A stretch of 64,000 nt of DNA, from the NCBI RefSeq assembly GCF_024628865.1, contig NZ_CP102384.1, positions 3,421,001-3,485,000 of the forward strand. Direction: 5' to 3'. Of this stretch, positions 1 through 8,490 are shown one piece after another; the stretch's first letter is position 1, and every line of letters begins with the position of its first letter. Under the pieces are notes generated by a model. The model searched no databases. It was not told the origin of the DNA and was given only the letters and a program-made list of their open reading frames with translations. The DNA comes from Sphingopyxis sp. DBS4 (GTDB lineage Bacteria > Pseudomonadota > Alphaproteobacteria > Sphingomonadales > Sphingomonadaceae). The translations under genes were made by a program, and so were the position numbers.

Positions 1-1
1 G

Positions 2-262
2 GTGGTCGAGGAGACCTTCGGCGAGGCCGCATGGCTGACGATGGACAATCCGGTGATGGGCGCGGAAGATTTCTCCTACGTCCTCGAAAAAGTCCCCGGC
101 GCGATGTTCTGGCTCGGCGCCAGCGAGCAGGGCAGCGACTGGCGCCAATGCTGCGGCCTGCACAGCAATCGCATGGTCCTCGACGAAAAAGTCATGGCAA
201 GGGGCGCCGCGCTGCACGCGGCGCTGGCGGAACGGTTTTTGAGCGAGGGGTTCAACGCATGA
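2..262 (+). CDS. M20-family amidohydrolase/peptidase, C-terminal fragment
   Basis: This is the last 86 residues of a metal-dependent hydrolase; the gene runs off the left edge, so its start is not visible. The segment GAEDFSYVLEKVPG matches the conserved C-terminal block of M20D amidohydrolases (carboxypeptidase or hippurate-hydrolase-like), where the Glu-Asp-Phe stretch lies near the di-metal site. The stop overlaps the start of the next gene in an ATGA, so the two are probably translationally coupled. The substrate cannot be read from this fragment. Confidence 0.8.
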   Translation: MVEETFGEAAWLTMDNPVMGAEDFSYVLEKVPGAMFWLGASEQGSDWRQCCGLHSNRMVLDEKVMARGAALHAALAERFLSEGFNA

Positions 263-504
263 TCAATATCATCGGCGCCATTCTTTCGGGCCTGATCATC
301 GGGGCGCTTGCGCGCTTCTTCTATCCCGGTGCGGTGCAGATGGGATGGCTCGCGACGATCCTGCTCGGCATCGGCGGATCGCTGCTCGCGGGCCTTGCGA
401 CGTCACGCGGGCGCGCGGATTTCCATCGCGCCGGCTGCCTCGCCTCGGTGATCGGTGCGATCGTGCTGATCTTCGTCGGACGCCTGCTCGGCATCGGCGG
501 CTGA
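259..504 (+). CDS. GlsB/YeaQ/YmgE-family small membrane protein
   Basis: An 81-residue, almost entirely hydrophobic protein with three predicted membrane segments and Gly-rich helices (GAILSGLIIGALARFF near the start, LLGIGGSLLAGL in the middle, VIGAIVLIFVGRLL at the end). This is the size and pattern of the GlsB/YeaQ/YmgE (transglycosylase-associated) family, which is linked to general stress responses but lacks a defined activity. It starts inside the stop codon of the preceding hydrolase gene (ATGA overlap). Its charged loop (SRGRADFHRAGC) is unremarkable. The family call rests on pattern and length. Confidence 0.8.
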   Translation: MINIIGAILSGLIIGALARFFYPGAVQMGWLATILLGIGGSLLAGLATSRGRADFHRAGCLASVIGAIVLIFVGRLLGIGG

Positions 505-667
505 CCGCACGGCCTTCTTGACCTGAATCAATGCGGCGGGTGCCGCGTTCCTCCATCCCCGTCGACGGCGGACCGGCGCGCGCGGCCGGTCCGCCCCGAT
601 CCTGGCGTGGGGCCCGGTCGCCGCGTTCCGGCGCGGCGTATTAGGGGATCGGAAGCCCGCCGGGGCG

Positions 668-706
668 GGCGCGCCGCAGGAGGCCGGCTCCGCGGCGCGC
701 CTTTTT
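668..706 (+). terminator. Rho-independent terminator, plus strand
   Basis: A perfect 10-bp GC stem (668-677 with 692-701, GGCGCGCCGC and its complement) is followed directly by five T residues. It could end the plus-strand transcript of the GlsB gene, about 160 bases upstream, or block read-through into the convergent nadB gene, which ends at 710. Confidence 0.8.
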
Positions 707-709
707 CAC

Positions 710-2293
710 CTAGGGAACGAGCACGGTATCGACCGCTTCCGCCGCGAGGTCGGGATAGTCGAGCGTATAGTGGAGCCCGCGGCTTTCCTTGCGGTGGAGC
801 GCGCTCTTGACGATCAGTTCGGCGCACTGGAGCAGGTTGCGCAGCTCGATCAGGTCGGTCGTCACGCGGAAATGGCCGTAATATTCGCCGACCTCGCCCG
901 ACAGCATGTTGATGCGGTGCTGCGCGCGTTCGAGCCGCTTTGTCGTGCGGACGATGCCGACATAGTTCCACATGAAGCGGCGAATCTCGGTCCAGTTCTG
1001 CTTGATGACGACCTCTTCGTCCGAATCGGTGACGCGGCTTTCGTCCCACGGCCGGATCGCGGGCGGCGGCGCGAGCTCGTCCCAATGCGCGACGATATGC
1101 TTGGCCGCCGCCTCGCCGAAGACGAAGCATTCGAGCAGGCTGTTCGACGCGAGGCGGTTCGCACCGTGCAGCCCGCTCTCGGTGCATTCGCCCGCCGCAT
1201 AGAGGCCGGGCAGGTCGGTGCGCCCGTCGAGATCGATCAGCACCCCACCGCAGGTATAATGCTGCGCGGGCACCACCGGGATCGGCTGTTTCGTCATGTC
1301 GATGCCGAGCGTGAGCAATTTCTCGTAGATATTGGGGAAATGCCCGGCGACGAAGTCGGGGTCCTTGTCGCTGATGTCGAGGTGGACGTAATCGAGCCCG
1401 AAGCGCTTGATCTGGTCGTCGTTGGCGCGCGCGACGATGTCGCGCGGCGCCAGCTCGGCGCGCGGGTCGTAATCGGGCATGTAGCGATGCCCGGTGACCG
1501 GATGCTTCAAGATGCCGCCCTCGCCGCGTACCGCCTCGGTGATCAGGAAATTCTTGACCTCCAGATTATAGAGGCAGGTCGGGTGGAACTGCATCATCTC
1601 CATGTTGGAGACGCGGCAGCCCGCGCGCCACGCCATCGCGATACCGTCGCCGGTCGCGCCCCGGGGGGCGGTCGAGAATTGATAGACGCGCCCCGCCCCG
1701 CCGCTCGCAAGGATTGTCGCGCGCCCGACATGCGCATGAACCTCACCGCTCTTTTCGTCGAGCGCATAGACGCCCCACACGCGGCCCGACCCCGAATAGC
1801 GTTCCTCGTGCCGGCCGGTGATCAGGTCGATGCACGCCTGCCCCGGCAGCAGGGTGATGTTCGGATGCGCCTCTGCGGTCTGGAGGAGCGCCGCCTGCAC
1901 CGCCCAGCCGGTCGCGTCGTCGACATGGACGATGCGGCGGTGCGAATGCCCGCCCTCGCGCGTCAGGTGGAGCGCGCCTTCCTCCTTGTTGAAGGCGACC
2001 CCCATCTCGATCAGCCGTTCGATCGCGTGCGGCGCATTCTCGACCACGAACTCGACCGTCTCGCGCCGGTTGAGCCCCGCGCCCGCGACCATCGTGTCCT
2101 CGATATGATTCTCGAACGTGTCGCCCGCGTCGAGCACCGCCGCGATCCCGCCCTGCGCCCACGCGGTCGACCCGCCGGTCAGTTCGCCCTTCGCGAGCAC
2201 GAGCACCCGGCAATGATCGGCGAGCGCGATGGCGGCGGTCAGGCCGGCCGCGCCGGAACCGACGATGATGACGTCGTGATCGCTATTCGACAA
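710..2293 (-). CDS. nadB: L-aspartate oxidase NadB
   Basis: This flavoprotein oxidises L-aspartate to iminoaspartate, the first step of de novo NAD synthesis. It is 527 residues, the usual length. Visible features are the N-terminal FAD Rossmann motif VGSGAAGLTAA, the GGSTAWAQGGIAA block typical of the succinate dehydrogenase/aspartate oxidase flavoprotein family, the active-site region around MMQFHPTCLYN, and the HYTCGG and GLYAAGE segments near the C-terminal FAD site. nadA and nadC are not adjacent. It lies downstream of a palindromic repeat and reads convergently with the GlsB gene. Confidence 0.96.
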   Translation of the reverse strand: MSNSDHDVIIVGSGAAGLTAAIALADHCRVLVLAKGELTGGSTAWAQGGIAAVLDAGDTFENHIEDTMVAGAGLNRRETVEFVVENAPHAIERLIEMGVAFNKEEGALHLTREGGHSHRRIVHVDDATGWAVQAALLQTAEAHPNITLLPGQACIDLITGRHEERYSGSGRVWGVYALDEKSGEVHAHVGRATILASGGAGRVYQFSTAPRGATGDGIAMAWRAGCRVSNMEMMQFHPTCLYNLEVKNFLITEAVRGEGGILKHPVTGHRYMPDYDPRAELAPRDIVARANDDQIKRFGLDYVHLDISDKDPDFVAGHFPNIYEKLLTLGIDMTKQPIPVVPAQHYTCGGVLIDLDGRTDLPGLYAAGECTESGLHGANRLASNSLLECFVFGEAAAKHIVAHWDELAPPPAIRPWDESRVTDSDEEVVIKQNWTEIRRFMWNYVGIVRTTKRLERAQHRINMLSGEVGEYYGHFRVTTDLIELRNLLQCAELIVKSALHRKESRGLHYTLDYPDLAAEAVDTVLVP

Positions 2294-2309
2294 AGCGCTA
2301 CCCTCTCTT

Positions 2310-2391
2310 CCGTTCGTCCTGAGCTTGTCGAAGGACCGTATTTCTTTGGGCTAAAGAAAGGACGGGGCTTCGACAAGCTCAGCCCGAACGG
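2310..2391. repeat. Palindromic repeat, family B (TGAGCTTGTCGAAG)
   Basis: Imperfect inverted repeat whose arms start CCGTTCGTCCTGAGC and end GCCCGAACGG, with about 24 bp per arm and a 34-bp spacer. A second copy lies at 14936-15020, nested in another element. It fills the gap between the ABC ATPase gene and nadB and could form a strong hairpin if transcribed. Confidence 0.85.
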
Positions 2392-2406
2392 CAAAAAGGG
2401 ATGTCC

Positions 2407-3330
2407 CTATTGTGCCGCCGCCCGTGTCAAATTCAGGAACACATCCTCCAGATCGGCCTCGCGGGTCGAGACGTCGACGATGCCGTGCCCCATCGCGTTC
2501 ACCGCCGCGAGCACCTCGCCCGCGTTCACCCGATCCTTGTTGTAGCTGATCGCGAGGCCGCGTGTCCCATCGCGCTCGACCTTGTCGAAGGCAGGGTGAG
2601 ACGGCAGCACCGTCACATCGGCGTCGAGCGTCACCAGCACCACCTTCTCGCGCGCCATGTCGACCAGCTCGCGGGTCGGCTTGTTCGCGATCAGCCGGCC
2701 ATGGTTGATGATCGCGATGCGGTCGCACAGCTCCTCGGCCTCTTCCAGATAATGCGTCGTCAGAACCACGGTAACGCCGCGATCGTTGAGCGACTGCACA
2801 TATTCCCAAAGCTGCTGGCGCAGCTCGATATCGACCCCGGCGGTCGGCTCGTCGAGGACGATGATCGGCGGCGAATGCACCATCGCCTTGGCGACGAGCA
2901 GGCGGCGCTTCATCCCCCCCGACAGCGTGCGGGCATAGGCGTCGCGCTTGTCGGCAAGATGCACCGCGGCGAGCAGTTCATCCGAAATGCGCCGGTCCTT
3001 GGGCACGCCATAAAGCCCGGCCTGATTCTCCAGCGTCTCGAACGGCGTGAAAAAGGGATCGAAGACGATTTCCTGCGGCACGATGCCGATCGAATATTTG
3101 GCGTTGCGCGGGTCGGCGTCGATGTCGAAGCCCCAGATGCTCGCGGAGCCGCTCGTCTTGTTGACCAGTCCCGCAAGGATGTTGATCAGCGTCGACTTGC
3201 CCGCGCCGTTCGGCCCGAGCAGCCCGAAGATCTGCCCGCGCGGCACCTCGAAACTCACCTTGTCGAGCGCTTGCTTGCCCCCGGCATAAAGTTTGGAAAC
3301 GGCGTCGATGCGGATGGCGGCTTCACTCAT
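2407..3330 (-). CDS. ABC transporter ATP-binding protein
   Basis: Cytoplasmic ATPase subunit of an ABC-2 type (CcmA/NodI/DrrA-like) exporter. Visible in order are Walker A GPNGAGKST, a Q-loop at GIVPQE, signature LSGGMKRR, Walker B IIVLDEPTAGVD, and the switch His in LTTHYLEEAEEL. The C-terminal quarter has the family's DVFLNLT tail. The ATG giving MSEAAIRIDAV is chosen; a further in-frame ATG lies four codons upstream. No permease gene lies beside it, so the partner must be encoded elsewhere or outside the window. Substrate unknown. Confidence 0.9.
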   Translation of the reverse strand: MSEAAIRIDAVSKLYAGGKQALDKVSFEVPRGQIFGLLGPNGAGKSTLINILAGLVNKTSGSASIWGFDIDADPRNAKYSIGIVPQEIVFDPFFTPFETLENQAGLYGVPKDRRISDELLAAVHLADKRDAYARTLSGGMKRRLLVAKAMVHSPPIIVLDEPTAGVDIELRQQLWEYVQSLNDRGVTVVLTTHYLEEAEELCDRIAIINHGRLIANKPTRELVDMAREKVVLVTLDADVTVLPSHPAFDKVERDGTRGLAISYNKDRVNAGEVLAAVNAMGHGIVDVSTREADLEDVFLNLTRAAAQ

Positions 3331-3431
3331 GGCGGCTTCCATAGCCGCGCGGCTCGACGGGCGAAAGGCGCGATTGATGGGTGAGCGCCGCGTTAACGCT
3401 AAATTGGAAAGTCGCCGCTAACAGCAAGGGC

Positions 3432-3992
3432 GTGAGGACCAGCCACATCTTTTGCCCGCTGCCCGTGCAGCGCGGCTTCGCCGCTTTTGCGCTTCTGCTC
3501 GCGCCCGCCGCCGCATCGCCGGCGCTGGCGCAGACCGGCGCGCAGGGCCAGGCCGACGCCATCGTGCTGCGGCCGCTTTCCTTCTTCCGGGTGGGCGACC
3601 TCGATTTCGGCAGCATCATCGCCTCGGGAAGCGCGGGCACGGTGCGGCTCGCCCCCGACGGGACGCGCACGCGCACCGGCGGCGCGACGCTCGTCGGCAA
3701 TGACGGCGAACCCGCGCGCTTCGCCGGGCTCGGCACGCCGAATCGCCAAGTCAATATCTCGCTGGGATCGAACAGCATCTGGATCACCGGCCCCGGACAG
3801 CGGATGCGCGTGCGCGATTTCGAGATCGGCTCGACCCCGACCGCGATCCTTTCGACCACCCCGACGCGCTTCACGATCGCGAGCGCGCAGGGCAATTATA
3901 ATTTCCCGGTCGGCGCGACGCTCGAGGTCGGTGCGAATCAGGCGCCGGGCGATTATGCCGGCACCTTCACGATCACGCTCAACTATCTCTGA
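3432..3992 (+). CDS. DUF4402 secreted protein (first of two paralogs)
   Basis: Exported protein with a signal peptide ending ASPALAQ and a DUF4402 domain: the conserved DLDFGSII block, a central beta-rich region, and a C-terminal NQAPGDYAGTFTITLNYL-like end. The family is common in sphingomonads and includes putative surface or pilus-like subunits; the function is unproven. The GTG at 3432 gives the cleanest signal peptide (MRTSHIFCPLP...). A GTG at 3381 is also in frame and would add 17 residues. A paralog lies at 4331-4885. The start choice is uncertain; the family call is fairly secure. Confidence 0.75.
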   Translation: MRTSHIFCPLPVQRGFAAFALLLAPAAASPALAQTGAQGQADAIVLRPLSFFRVGDLDFGSIIASGSAGTVRLAPDGTRTRTGGATLVGNDGEPARFAGLGTPNRQVNISLGSNSIWITGPGQRMRVRDFEIGSTPTAILSTTPTRFTIASAQGNYNFPVGATLEVGANQAPGDYAGTFTITLNYL

Positions 3993-4035
3993 CAGGCGAT
4001 TGCGGGCGGGCATCGCGCTTGCTATGGGCGCGTCG

Positions 4036-4233
4036 ATGACCCAGCCCGCGCCCGAGACCATCCGTACGCCCAAGACCCGCATCGCCTGCGACGGCACCGG
4101 CGACGGCCTCGCCAATGCGGCGCTCGGCCATCCGCGCGTGTGGCTCGAGATCGATCCCGACGAAGGCTTCGTCGACTGCGGCTATTGCGACCGGCGCTTC
4201 ATCCTGACCGGCGGCGTGGCCGATCACGGTTAA
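4036..4233 (+). CDS. Small zinc-finger (zf-CHCC) protein
   Basis: A 65-residue protein with the zf-CHCC pattern: CDGTGDGLGH-type spacing in IACDGTGDG...LGHPRV, then DCGYCDRRF. The Cys, His, Cys-x2-Cys set could bind one zinc. Bacterial members resemble the NDUFS6 accessory subunit of complex I, and this small protein is common in alphaproteobacteria. An ATG four codons upstream (4024) is also possible. It lies between the two DUF4402 genes, 43 bases after the first, with no obvious functional link. Confidence 0.8.
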   Translation: MTQPAPETIRTPKTRIACDGTGDGLANAALGHPRVWLEIDPDEGFVDCGYCDRRFILTGGVADHG

Positions 4234-4330
4234 GCCGGCACGGCCAAAGGTTAAGCGCGCCTTCACCATCCCCGCGCATCATCGATTCATGCCCTGATTT
4301 TATAAGTCTGTTCCAGACAGGAGCAGAATC

Positions 4331-4885
4331 GTGGGGATTCGAGGGACCAACTACAAGCGAGCGGCGCTCCGCCGCCTCGCTTTCGCCGCCGCGGCGGCCA
4401 GCACGTTCGCGTGCCATCCGGCCTATGCCGCCAACCAGACGGGCACCGCGACCAGCGTCGTCGTGCGCCCGAATACGCTCGTCAAAAGCAACGATCTCGA
4501 TTTCGGCACGCTGATCAGCGGTCCCACCGCGGGCACCGCGACGATAAGCCCCACCACCGGCGCACGCACCACCACCGGCGGCGTGACCACGGTTGGGGCG
4601 GCGGCGGAGCGCGCGGTGTTTCAGGGCACCGGCGGCTTCCTGCTGATCACCGTTACCGGCGACGACAGCGTCACCCTGACCCGTGCCGGCGGCGGCACCA
4701 TGACCGCCAGCCTGGTGCGCGCGATCACGACGAGCGGCGGCGGTGTCACGCTTCTCGGTTCCTCGACGACGCTGCTGCCGAGCGGGGTGCAGACCTATTA
4801 TGTCGGCGGCACGCTGACCGTCCCGGCGAACCAGACACCGGGCGACTACAGCGGCACCTTCACGCTCACCGTCAATTATTTCTGA
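4331..4885 (+). CDS. DUF4402 secreted protein (second paralog)
   Basis: A 184-residue exported protein paralogous to the product of 3432-3992. The GTG start is supported by AGGAG about nine bases upstream. A basic N-terminus and an Ala-rich hydrophobic core lead to a likely signal-peptidase site at AYAANQ. The mature part has the DUF4402 signatures DLDFGTLISG near the start and NQTPGDYSGTFTLTVNYF at the end; between them it is rich in Thr and Gly. Its role is unknown; it could be a surface-structure subunit. Confidence 0.8.
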   Translation: MGIRGTNYKRAALRRLAFAAAAASTFACHPAYAANQTGTATSVVVRPNTLVKSNDLDFGTLISGPTAGTATISPTTGARTTTGGVTTVGAAAERAVFQGTGGFLLITVTGDDSVTLTRAGGGTMTASLVRAITTSGGGVTLLGSSTTLLPSGVQTYYVGGTLTVPANQTPGDYSGTFTLTVNYF

Positions 4886-4902
4886 GCAGCCGCGCTATAA
4901 TT

Positions 4903-5042
4903 TTCACGCGAAGCCGCGAAGAAATTGCCTCGGGCCGACAGGCCCCTTCTTCCTGAAACGCCGCAGCGCCTTCCGGCATGGCGGAACGAAGGCCGCTTCG
5001 CGGCTGACACGGCCTCTCCGCGGCTTCGCGGCTTCGCGTGAA
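4903..5042. repeat. Palindromic repeat, family C (TTCACGCGAAGCCGCGAAG)
   Basis: Inverted repeat with a 19-bp left arm TTCACGCGAAGCCGCGAAG (4903-4921) and its exact complement at 5024-5042. Inside lies a further smaller inverted stretch around GGCCGCTTCGCGGC. Related outer arms occur at 14906-15059 and 16934-17102. It fills the gap before tldD. Confidence 0.85.
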
Positions 5043-5111
5043 ACCCGAGAAACACGGCGTTCGCCCATAAGCACGGTTTGCGTGACAGCCGGACGCCCCT
5101 ATATCGGGACC

Positions 5112-6554
5112 ATGACAAGCCCGACCGACCCCCGCCGCTTCCTCTACCGCACCGACGCGCTCGACCCCGATCTCGCACAGAAACTTGCGCGCGAGGCGCT
5201 CGCCAAGGCCGACGACGGCGAGCTCTACCTGCAATATCGCGCGACCGAGAGCTTCGGATTCGACGACGGGCGGCTCAAGACCGCCGATTATTCGACCGAC
5301 GCCGGGTTCGGCCTGCGCGCCGTGTCGGGCGAGATGACGGGCTTTGCCCATGCCAGCGACGTCAGCGCCGGCGCGATCCGCCGCGCCGCCGAGACGCTCG
5401 CGTTGCTCGATCCCGCGAAACAGGCCCCCGCCGGCCCGCCGCCGCGCACCAACCGCCACCTTTATGACGAGGCGAATCCGCTCGACCTCGTCCCCTTCGC
5501 GAAGAAGGTCGAGCTGTGCCAGAAAGTCGACGCCGCCGCCCGCGCGCGCGATCCGCGCGTCGTGCAGGTGTCGGTCGCGCTCGCGGGAAGCTGGTCGGTC
5601 GTGGAGATCGTCCGCGCCGACGGTTTCCTCGCCACCGACATCCGCCCGCTCGTCCGCCTCAACGTCTCGATCGTCGTCGAGGAGAATGGGCGGCGCGAGA
5701 GCGGCTATTTCGGCCTCGGCGGGCGCTATATGTACGACCATCTGTTCGAGGAGGCGCAGTGGAACCGCGCGATCGACGGGGCGCTGGACCAGGCGCTCGT
5801 CAATCTCCGCGCAGTCGATGCCCCCGCGGGCGAATTTACCGTGCTGCTCGGCCCCGGCTGGCCCGGCGTGCTGCTGCATGAAGCCGTCGGCCACGGGCTC
5901 GAGGGCGATTTCAACCGCAAGGGCACCAGCGCCTTTTCGGGCCGCATCGGCGAACGCGTCGCAGCGCCCGGCGTCACCGTCGTCGACGACGGCGCGATGG
6001 AAAGCCCGGTCGGCGGCGGTCGCCGCGGCTCGCTCAGCATCGACGACGAGGGCACGCCGACCGGCGAGACGGTGCTGATCGAGGACGGCATCTTGAAGGG
6101 CTATATGCAGGACCGTCTCAACGCGCGGTTGATGGGCGTAGAACCCACCGGCAACGGCCGGCGCGAAAGTTTCGCGCACGCGCCGATGCCCCGGATGACC
6201 AACACCTTCATGCGCGGCGGCAACGACGATCCGGCCGAGTTGCTGTCGCGCGTCAAGACCGGAATCTTCGCCAAGAGCTTCGGCGGCGGGCAGGTCGATA
6301 TCGTGTCGGGCAAGTTCGTCTTCTCCTGCACCGAGGCGTACAAGATCGAAAACGGCAAGCTCGGCGACTCGATCAAGGGCGCGACCTTGATCGGCGACGG
6401 CCCGAGCGTGCTGACCAAGGTTACCGGCATCGGCAATGACATGGCGCTCGACGAAGGCATCGGCATCTGCGGCAAGGGCGGCCAGAGCGTGCCCGCCGGC
6501 GTCGGTCAGCCGACCCTGCTGGTCAGCGGGCTGACGGTGGGCGGCACGGCCTGA
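5112..6554 (+). CDS. tldD: Metalloprotease TldD
   Basis: TldD is the catalytic half of the TldD/TldE (PmbA) heterodimeric zinc protease, which acts on unfolded peptides, peptide antibiotics and CcdA-like antitoxins. The protein is 480 residues, the normal size. It carries the HExxxH zinc motif as HEAVGHGLEGD from about residue 256, and the C-terminal CTEAY and GICGKGGQSVPAGVGQP blocks typical of the family. The ATG at 5112 is preferred to an upstream in-frame ATG because it matches known TldD N-termini. No tldE gene is in the window. Confidence 0.95.
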   Translation: MTSPTDPRRFLYRTDALDPDLAQKLAREALAKADDGELYLQYRATESFGFDDGRLKTADYSTDAGFGLRAVSGEMTGFAHASDVSAGAIRRAAETLALLDPAKQAPAGPPPRTNRHLYDEANPLDLVPFAKKVELCQKVDAAARARDPRVVQVSVALAGSWSVVEIVRADGFLATDIRPLVRLNVSIVVEENGRRESGYFGLGGRYMYDHLFEEAQWNRAIDGALDQALVNLRAVDAPAGEFTVLLGPGWPGVLLHEAVGHGLEGDFNRKGTSAFSGRIGERVAAPGVTVVDDGAMESPVGGGRRGSLSIDDEGTPTGETVLIEDGILKGYMQDRLNARLMGVEPTGNGRRESFAHAPMPRMTNTFMRGGNDDPAELLSRVKTGIFAKSFGGGQVDIVSGKFVFSCTEAYKIENGKLGDSIKGATLIGDGPSVLTKVTGIGNDMALDEGIGICGKGGQSVPAGVGQPTLLVSGLTVGGTA

Positions 6555-6562
6555 TATTTGCC

Positions 6563-6638
6563 GTCATCCCGGCGTAGGCCGGGGTCTCGACATCGCCACG
6601 GATCGCGCCGATGAGATCCCGGCCTTTGCCGGGATGAC
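6563..6638. repeat. Palindromic repeat, family G variant
   Basis: Inverted repeat starting GTCATCCCGGCGTAGGCCGG and ending GGCCTTTGCCGGGATGAC, with a spacer of about 35 bp. It is similar in its outer ends to the element at 53873-53948. It lies directly downstream of tldD. Confidence 0.8.
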
Positions 6639-6735
6639 AATGGAACAAGGATGTGACTCCGCTCACTTGGCGGACGCCCTTCTCGCGCCTATAAGCGCTT
6701 CAAACATAAAAAGTCTTGGGCCGCATCGTTATCCG

Positions 6736-6764
6736 CGGGAGAGTTGCTCTCCCGGCACAGGGAG
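6736..6764 (+). promoter_or_regulatory. Leader hairpin beside the ribosome binding site
   Basis: A perfect 8-bp hairpin with a TTG loop (CGGGAGAG at 6736-6743, CTCTCCCG at 6747-6754) lies just upstream of the ribosome binding site GGGAGGA. The CTCCC at 6749-6753 could instead pair with GGGAG at 6760-6764 and hide that site. The two pairings exclude each other. Whether this matters in the cell is inference. Confidence 0.35.
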
Positions 6765-6770
6765 GATTTC

Positions 6771-7976
6771 ATGCGTTCGAGTCTGCGTTTCATCTCCGCC
6801 GCCGCGATCGCGGCGATGCTCGCCGCCGTCCCGGGGTCGGCGCAAAAGACCAGCGGTCCCAGGGAACGCTATGAAATGGACGTCGCGACGATGTCGGGCT
6901 TCGCCGCGATGGGTGGCGGTCGTGGCGGCATCGGCGGCGCGATGGGGATGATGTTCGGCGGCGATCCGTCGACCAAGGTCGCCTATCTGCTCGACCTCCG
7001 CCTCGGCTCGAATCAGGACGCCAGCGCGCCGCCGCCGAAGGGCGACCATTTCTTCCTGCCGCAGGCGAAGGTCGGCAAATCGCTGCCGCTGATCGCGCCC
7101 GAACGCGGCAAGGAAGAGGTGCCGCAGACGTTCGAGCGGCCGAAGGGGCGTTTGCTCCTCTATTGGGGCTGCGGCGCGAAGGCGGGGCCGGGGCAGCCGG
7201 TGATCATCGACTTCGCCAAGGTCGCCGCAGGCCAGATGCCGCCGGGCCTGATGTCGAGCGCGGTGCCGATCATCCGCGAGGTGTCGGCGGCGAACAGCCG
7301 CTCCTATGCCCATTGGCCCAACGGCAAGGGCGGCAAGCAGCCCCCGTCGGGCTCGTCGCTGCTCGGCGCGCACAAGGTGACGAGCAATTTCGGGCCCGAG
7401 ATCAATTTCACGCTCGCGCAGGATTATATGCCCGGGCTCCAGGCCTCGACCGCGATCCAGCCCGACGGGTCGGTGATGATCCGCTGGAGTCCGCTGCAGC
7501 CCGCGACCGGCTATGCCGCCTGGGCCTTCGGCGGAATGGACCGCGGCGGCAGCGGCGGCGATGTCGTCTGGTGGACGAGCAGCGCGACGCGCGAATTTGG
7601 CGGCGGCCTGTGGGACTGGCTGCCGCCGTCGGTGGTCGCGAACCTGATCACCAAGAAGATCGTCATGCCGCCGTCGCAGACGAGCTGCCAGATTCCCGCC
7701 GAGGTCAAGAAGGCGTCGGGCGAGATGATGGTCGGCAACCTCAACGCCTTTGGCCCCGAGGCCAACTTCTCCTACCCACCCAAACCCGCGGGCAATGCGG
7801 TGTGGAACATCGACTGGACCGCGAAGGTGCGTTTCCGCTCGCACACCATGCTGCTCGTCGGCGCCGATTTCGGCGGCATGGGCGGGATGAGCAGCGGCGG
7901 CGAGAGCACACCCGCCGAGCCCGCGAAAAAGAAGAAGTGCAAGGGCCCGCTCGGCATTCCGCTGCCGACCTGCTGA
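6771..7976 (+). CDS. Hypothetical exported protein
   Basis: A 401-residue protein with a clear signal peptide (basic start, Ala-rich core, likely cleavage after VPGSAQ). I do not recognise a family. The mature protein starts with a Gly/Met-rich stretch (AAMGGGRGGIGGAMGMMFGG), has several Trp and Gly residues in the middle (DVVWWTSSATREFGGGLWDW), and ends with a Lys-rich, Cys-containing tail (KKKKCKGPLGIPLPTC). A cysteine pair (TSCQIP and the tail Cys) could form disulfides. A strong ribosome binding site (GGGAGGA) supports the start. It appears to be transcribed alone. Confidence 0.75.
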   Translation: MRSSLRFISAAAIAAMLAAVPGSAQKTSGPRERYEMDVATMSGFAAMGGGRGGIGGAMGMMFGGDPSTKVAYLLDLRLGSNQDASAPPPKGDHFFLPQAKVGKSLPLIAPERGKEEVPQTFERPKGRLLLYWGCGAKAGPGQPVIIDFAKVAAGQMPPGLMSSAVPIIREVSAANSRSYAHWPNGKGGKQPPSGSSLLGAHKVTSNFGPEINFTLAQDYMPGLQASTAIQPDGSVMIRWSPLQPATGYAAWAFGGMDRGGSGGDVVWWTSSATREFGGGLWDWLPPSVVANLITKKIVMPPSQTSCQIPAEVKKASGEMMVGNLNAFGPEANFSYPPKPAGNAVWNIDWTAKVRFRSHTMLLVGADFGGMGGMSSGGESTPAEPAKKKKCKGPLGIPLPTC

Positions 7977-8077
7977 TCGGGCAGGACGTGCCGGGTGCGC
8001 GGCGAGTCATCCCCGGTTAACGCGCGGCGGCGTAGGATGTCCGATGGGTAGGGTATGTTGAAGACAGGAGTCATATC

Positions 8078-8485
8078 ATGCGTACGCTGATCCCCGCCAT
8101 CCTCGCCGCCGCTGCGATCGTCGCCGCGCCTGCCGCCTTCGCCAAGGACAAGCGCACGCCCGAACAGCAGCTCGAAAAGCTGCTCGAAGGCCGTGTCGCC
8201 GGCAAGCCGCAGGATTGCATCAACCTCGCCACGGCCGGCAGCAGCCAGGTGATCGACAAGACCGCGATCGTCTATCGCGCCGGCGACACCCTGTGGGTCA
8301 ACCGTCCGCGCGGTGGCGCCGACCAGCTCAATGACGACGACATCCTCGTCACCAAGACGAGTTCGTCGCAGCTCTGCAGCATCGACGTCGTCCAGCTGCA
8401 CGACCGGATGAGCCACATGTACAGCGGCTTCGTCTCGCTTGGCGAGTTTGTGCCGTATCGGAAGGTCAAGGCGGCGGCGCAATAA
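8078..8485 (+). CDS. Hypothetical exported protein, DUF6491-like
   Basis: A 135-residue protein with a signal peptide ending in AAPAAFA and a mature part rich in charged residues (KDKRTPEQQLEKLLEG). Two cysteines (PQDCINL and QLCSID) are spaced as in small periplasmic proteins of the DUF6491 type, with the DRM motif in LHDRMSHMYSGF. The ribosome binding site ACAGGAG supports the ATG. Function unknown; the family assignment is tentative. Confidence 0.7.
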   Translation: MRTLIPAILAAAAIVAAPAAFAKDKRTPEQQLEKLLEGRVAGKPQDCINLATAGSSQVIDKTAIVYRAGDTLWVNRPRGGADQLNDDDILVTKTSSSQLCSIDVVQLHDRMSHMYSGFVSLGEFVPYRKVKAAAQ

Positions 8486-8490
8486 CTGGC

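Noticed and set aside
770-2545. Long open frame antisense to nadB and part of the ABC ATPase gene
   Set aside because: High-GC antisense shadow with Arg/Ala-rich translation, no known domain, and a well-supported gene on the other strand.
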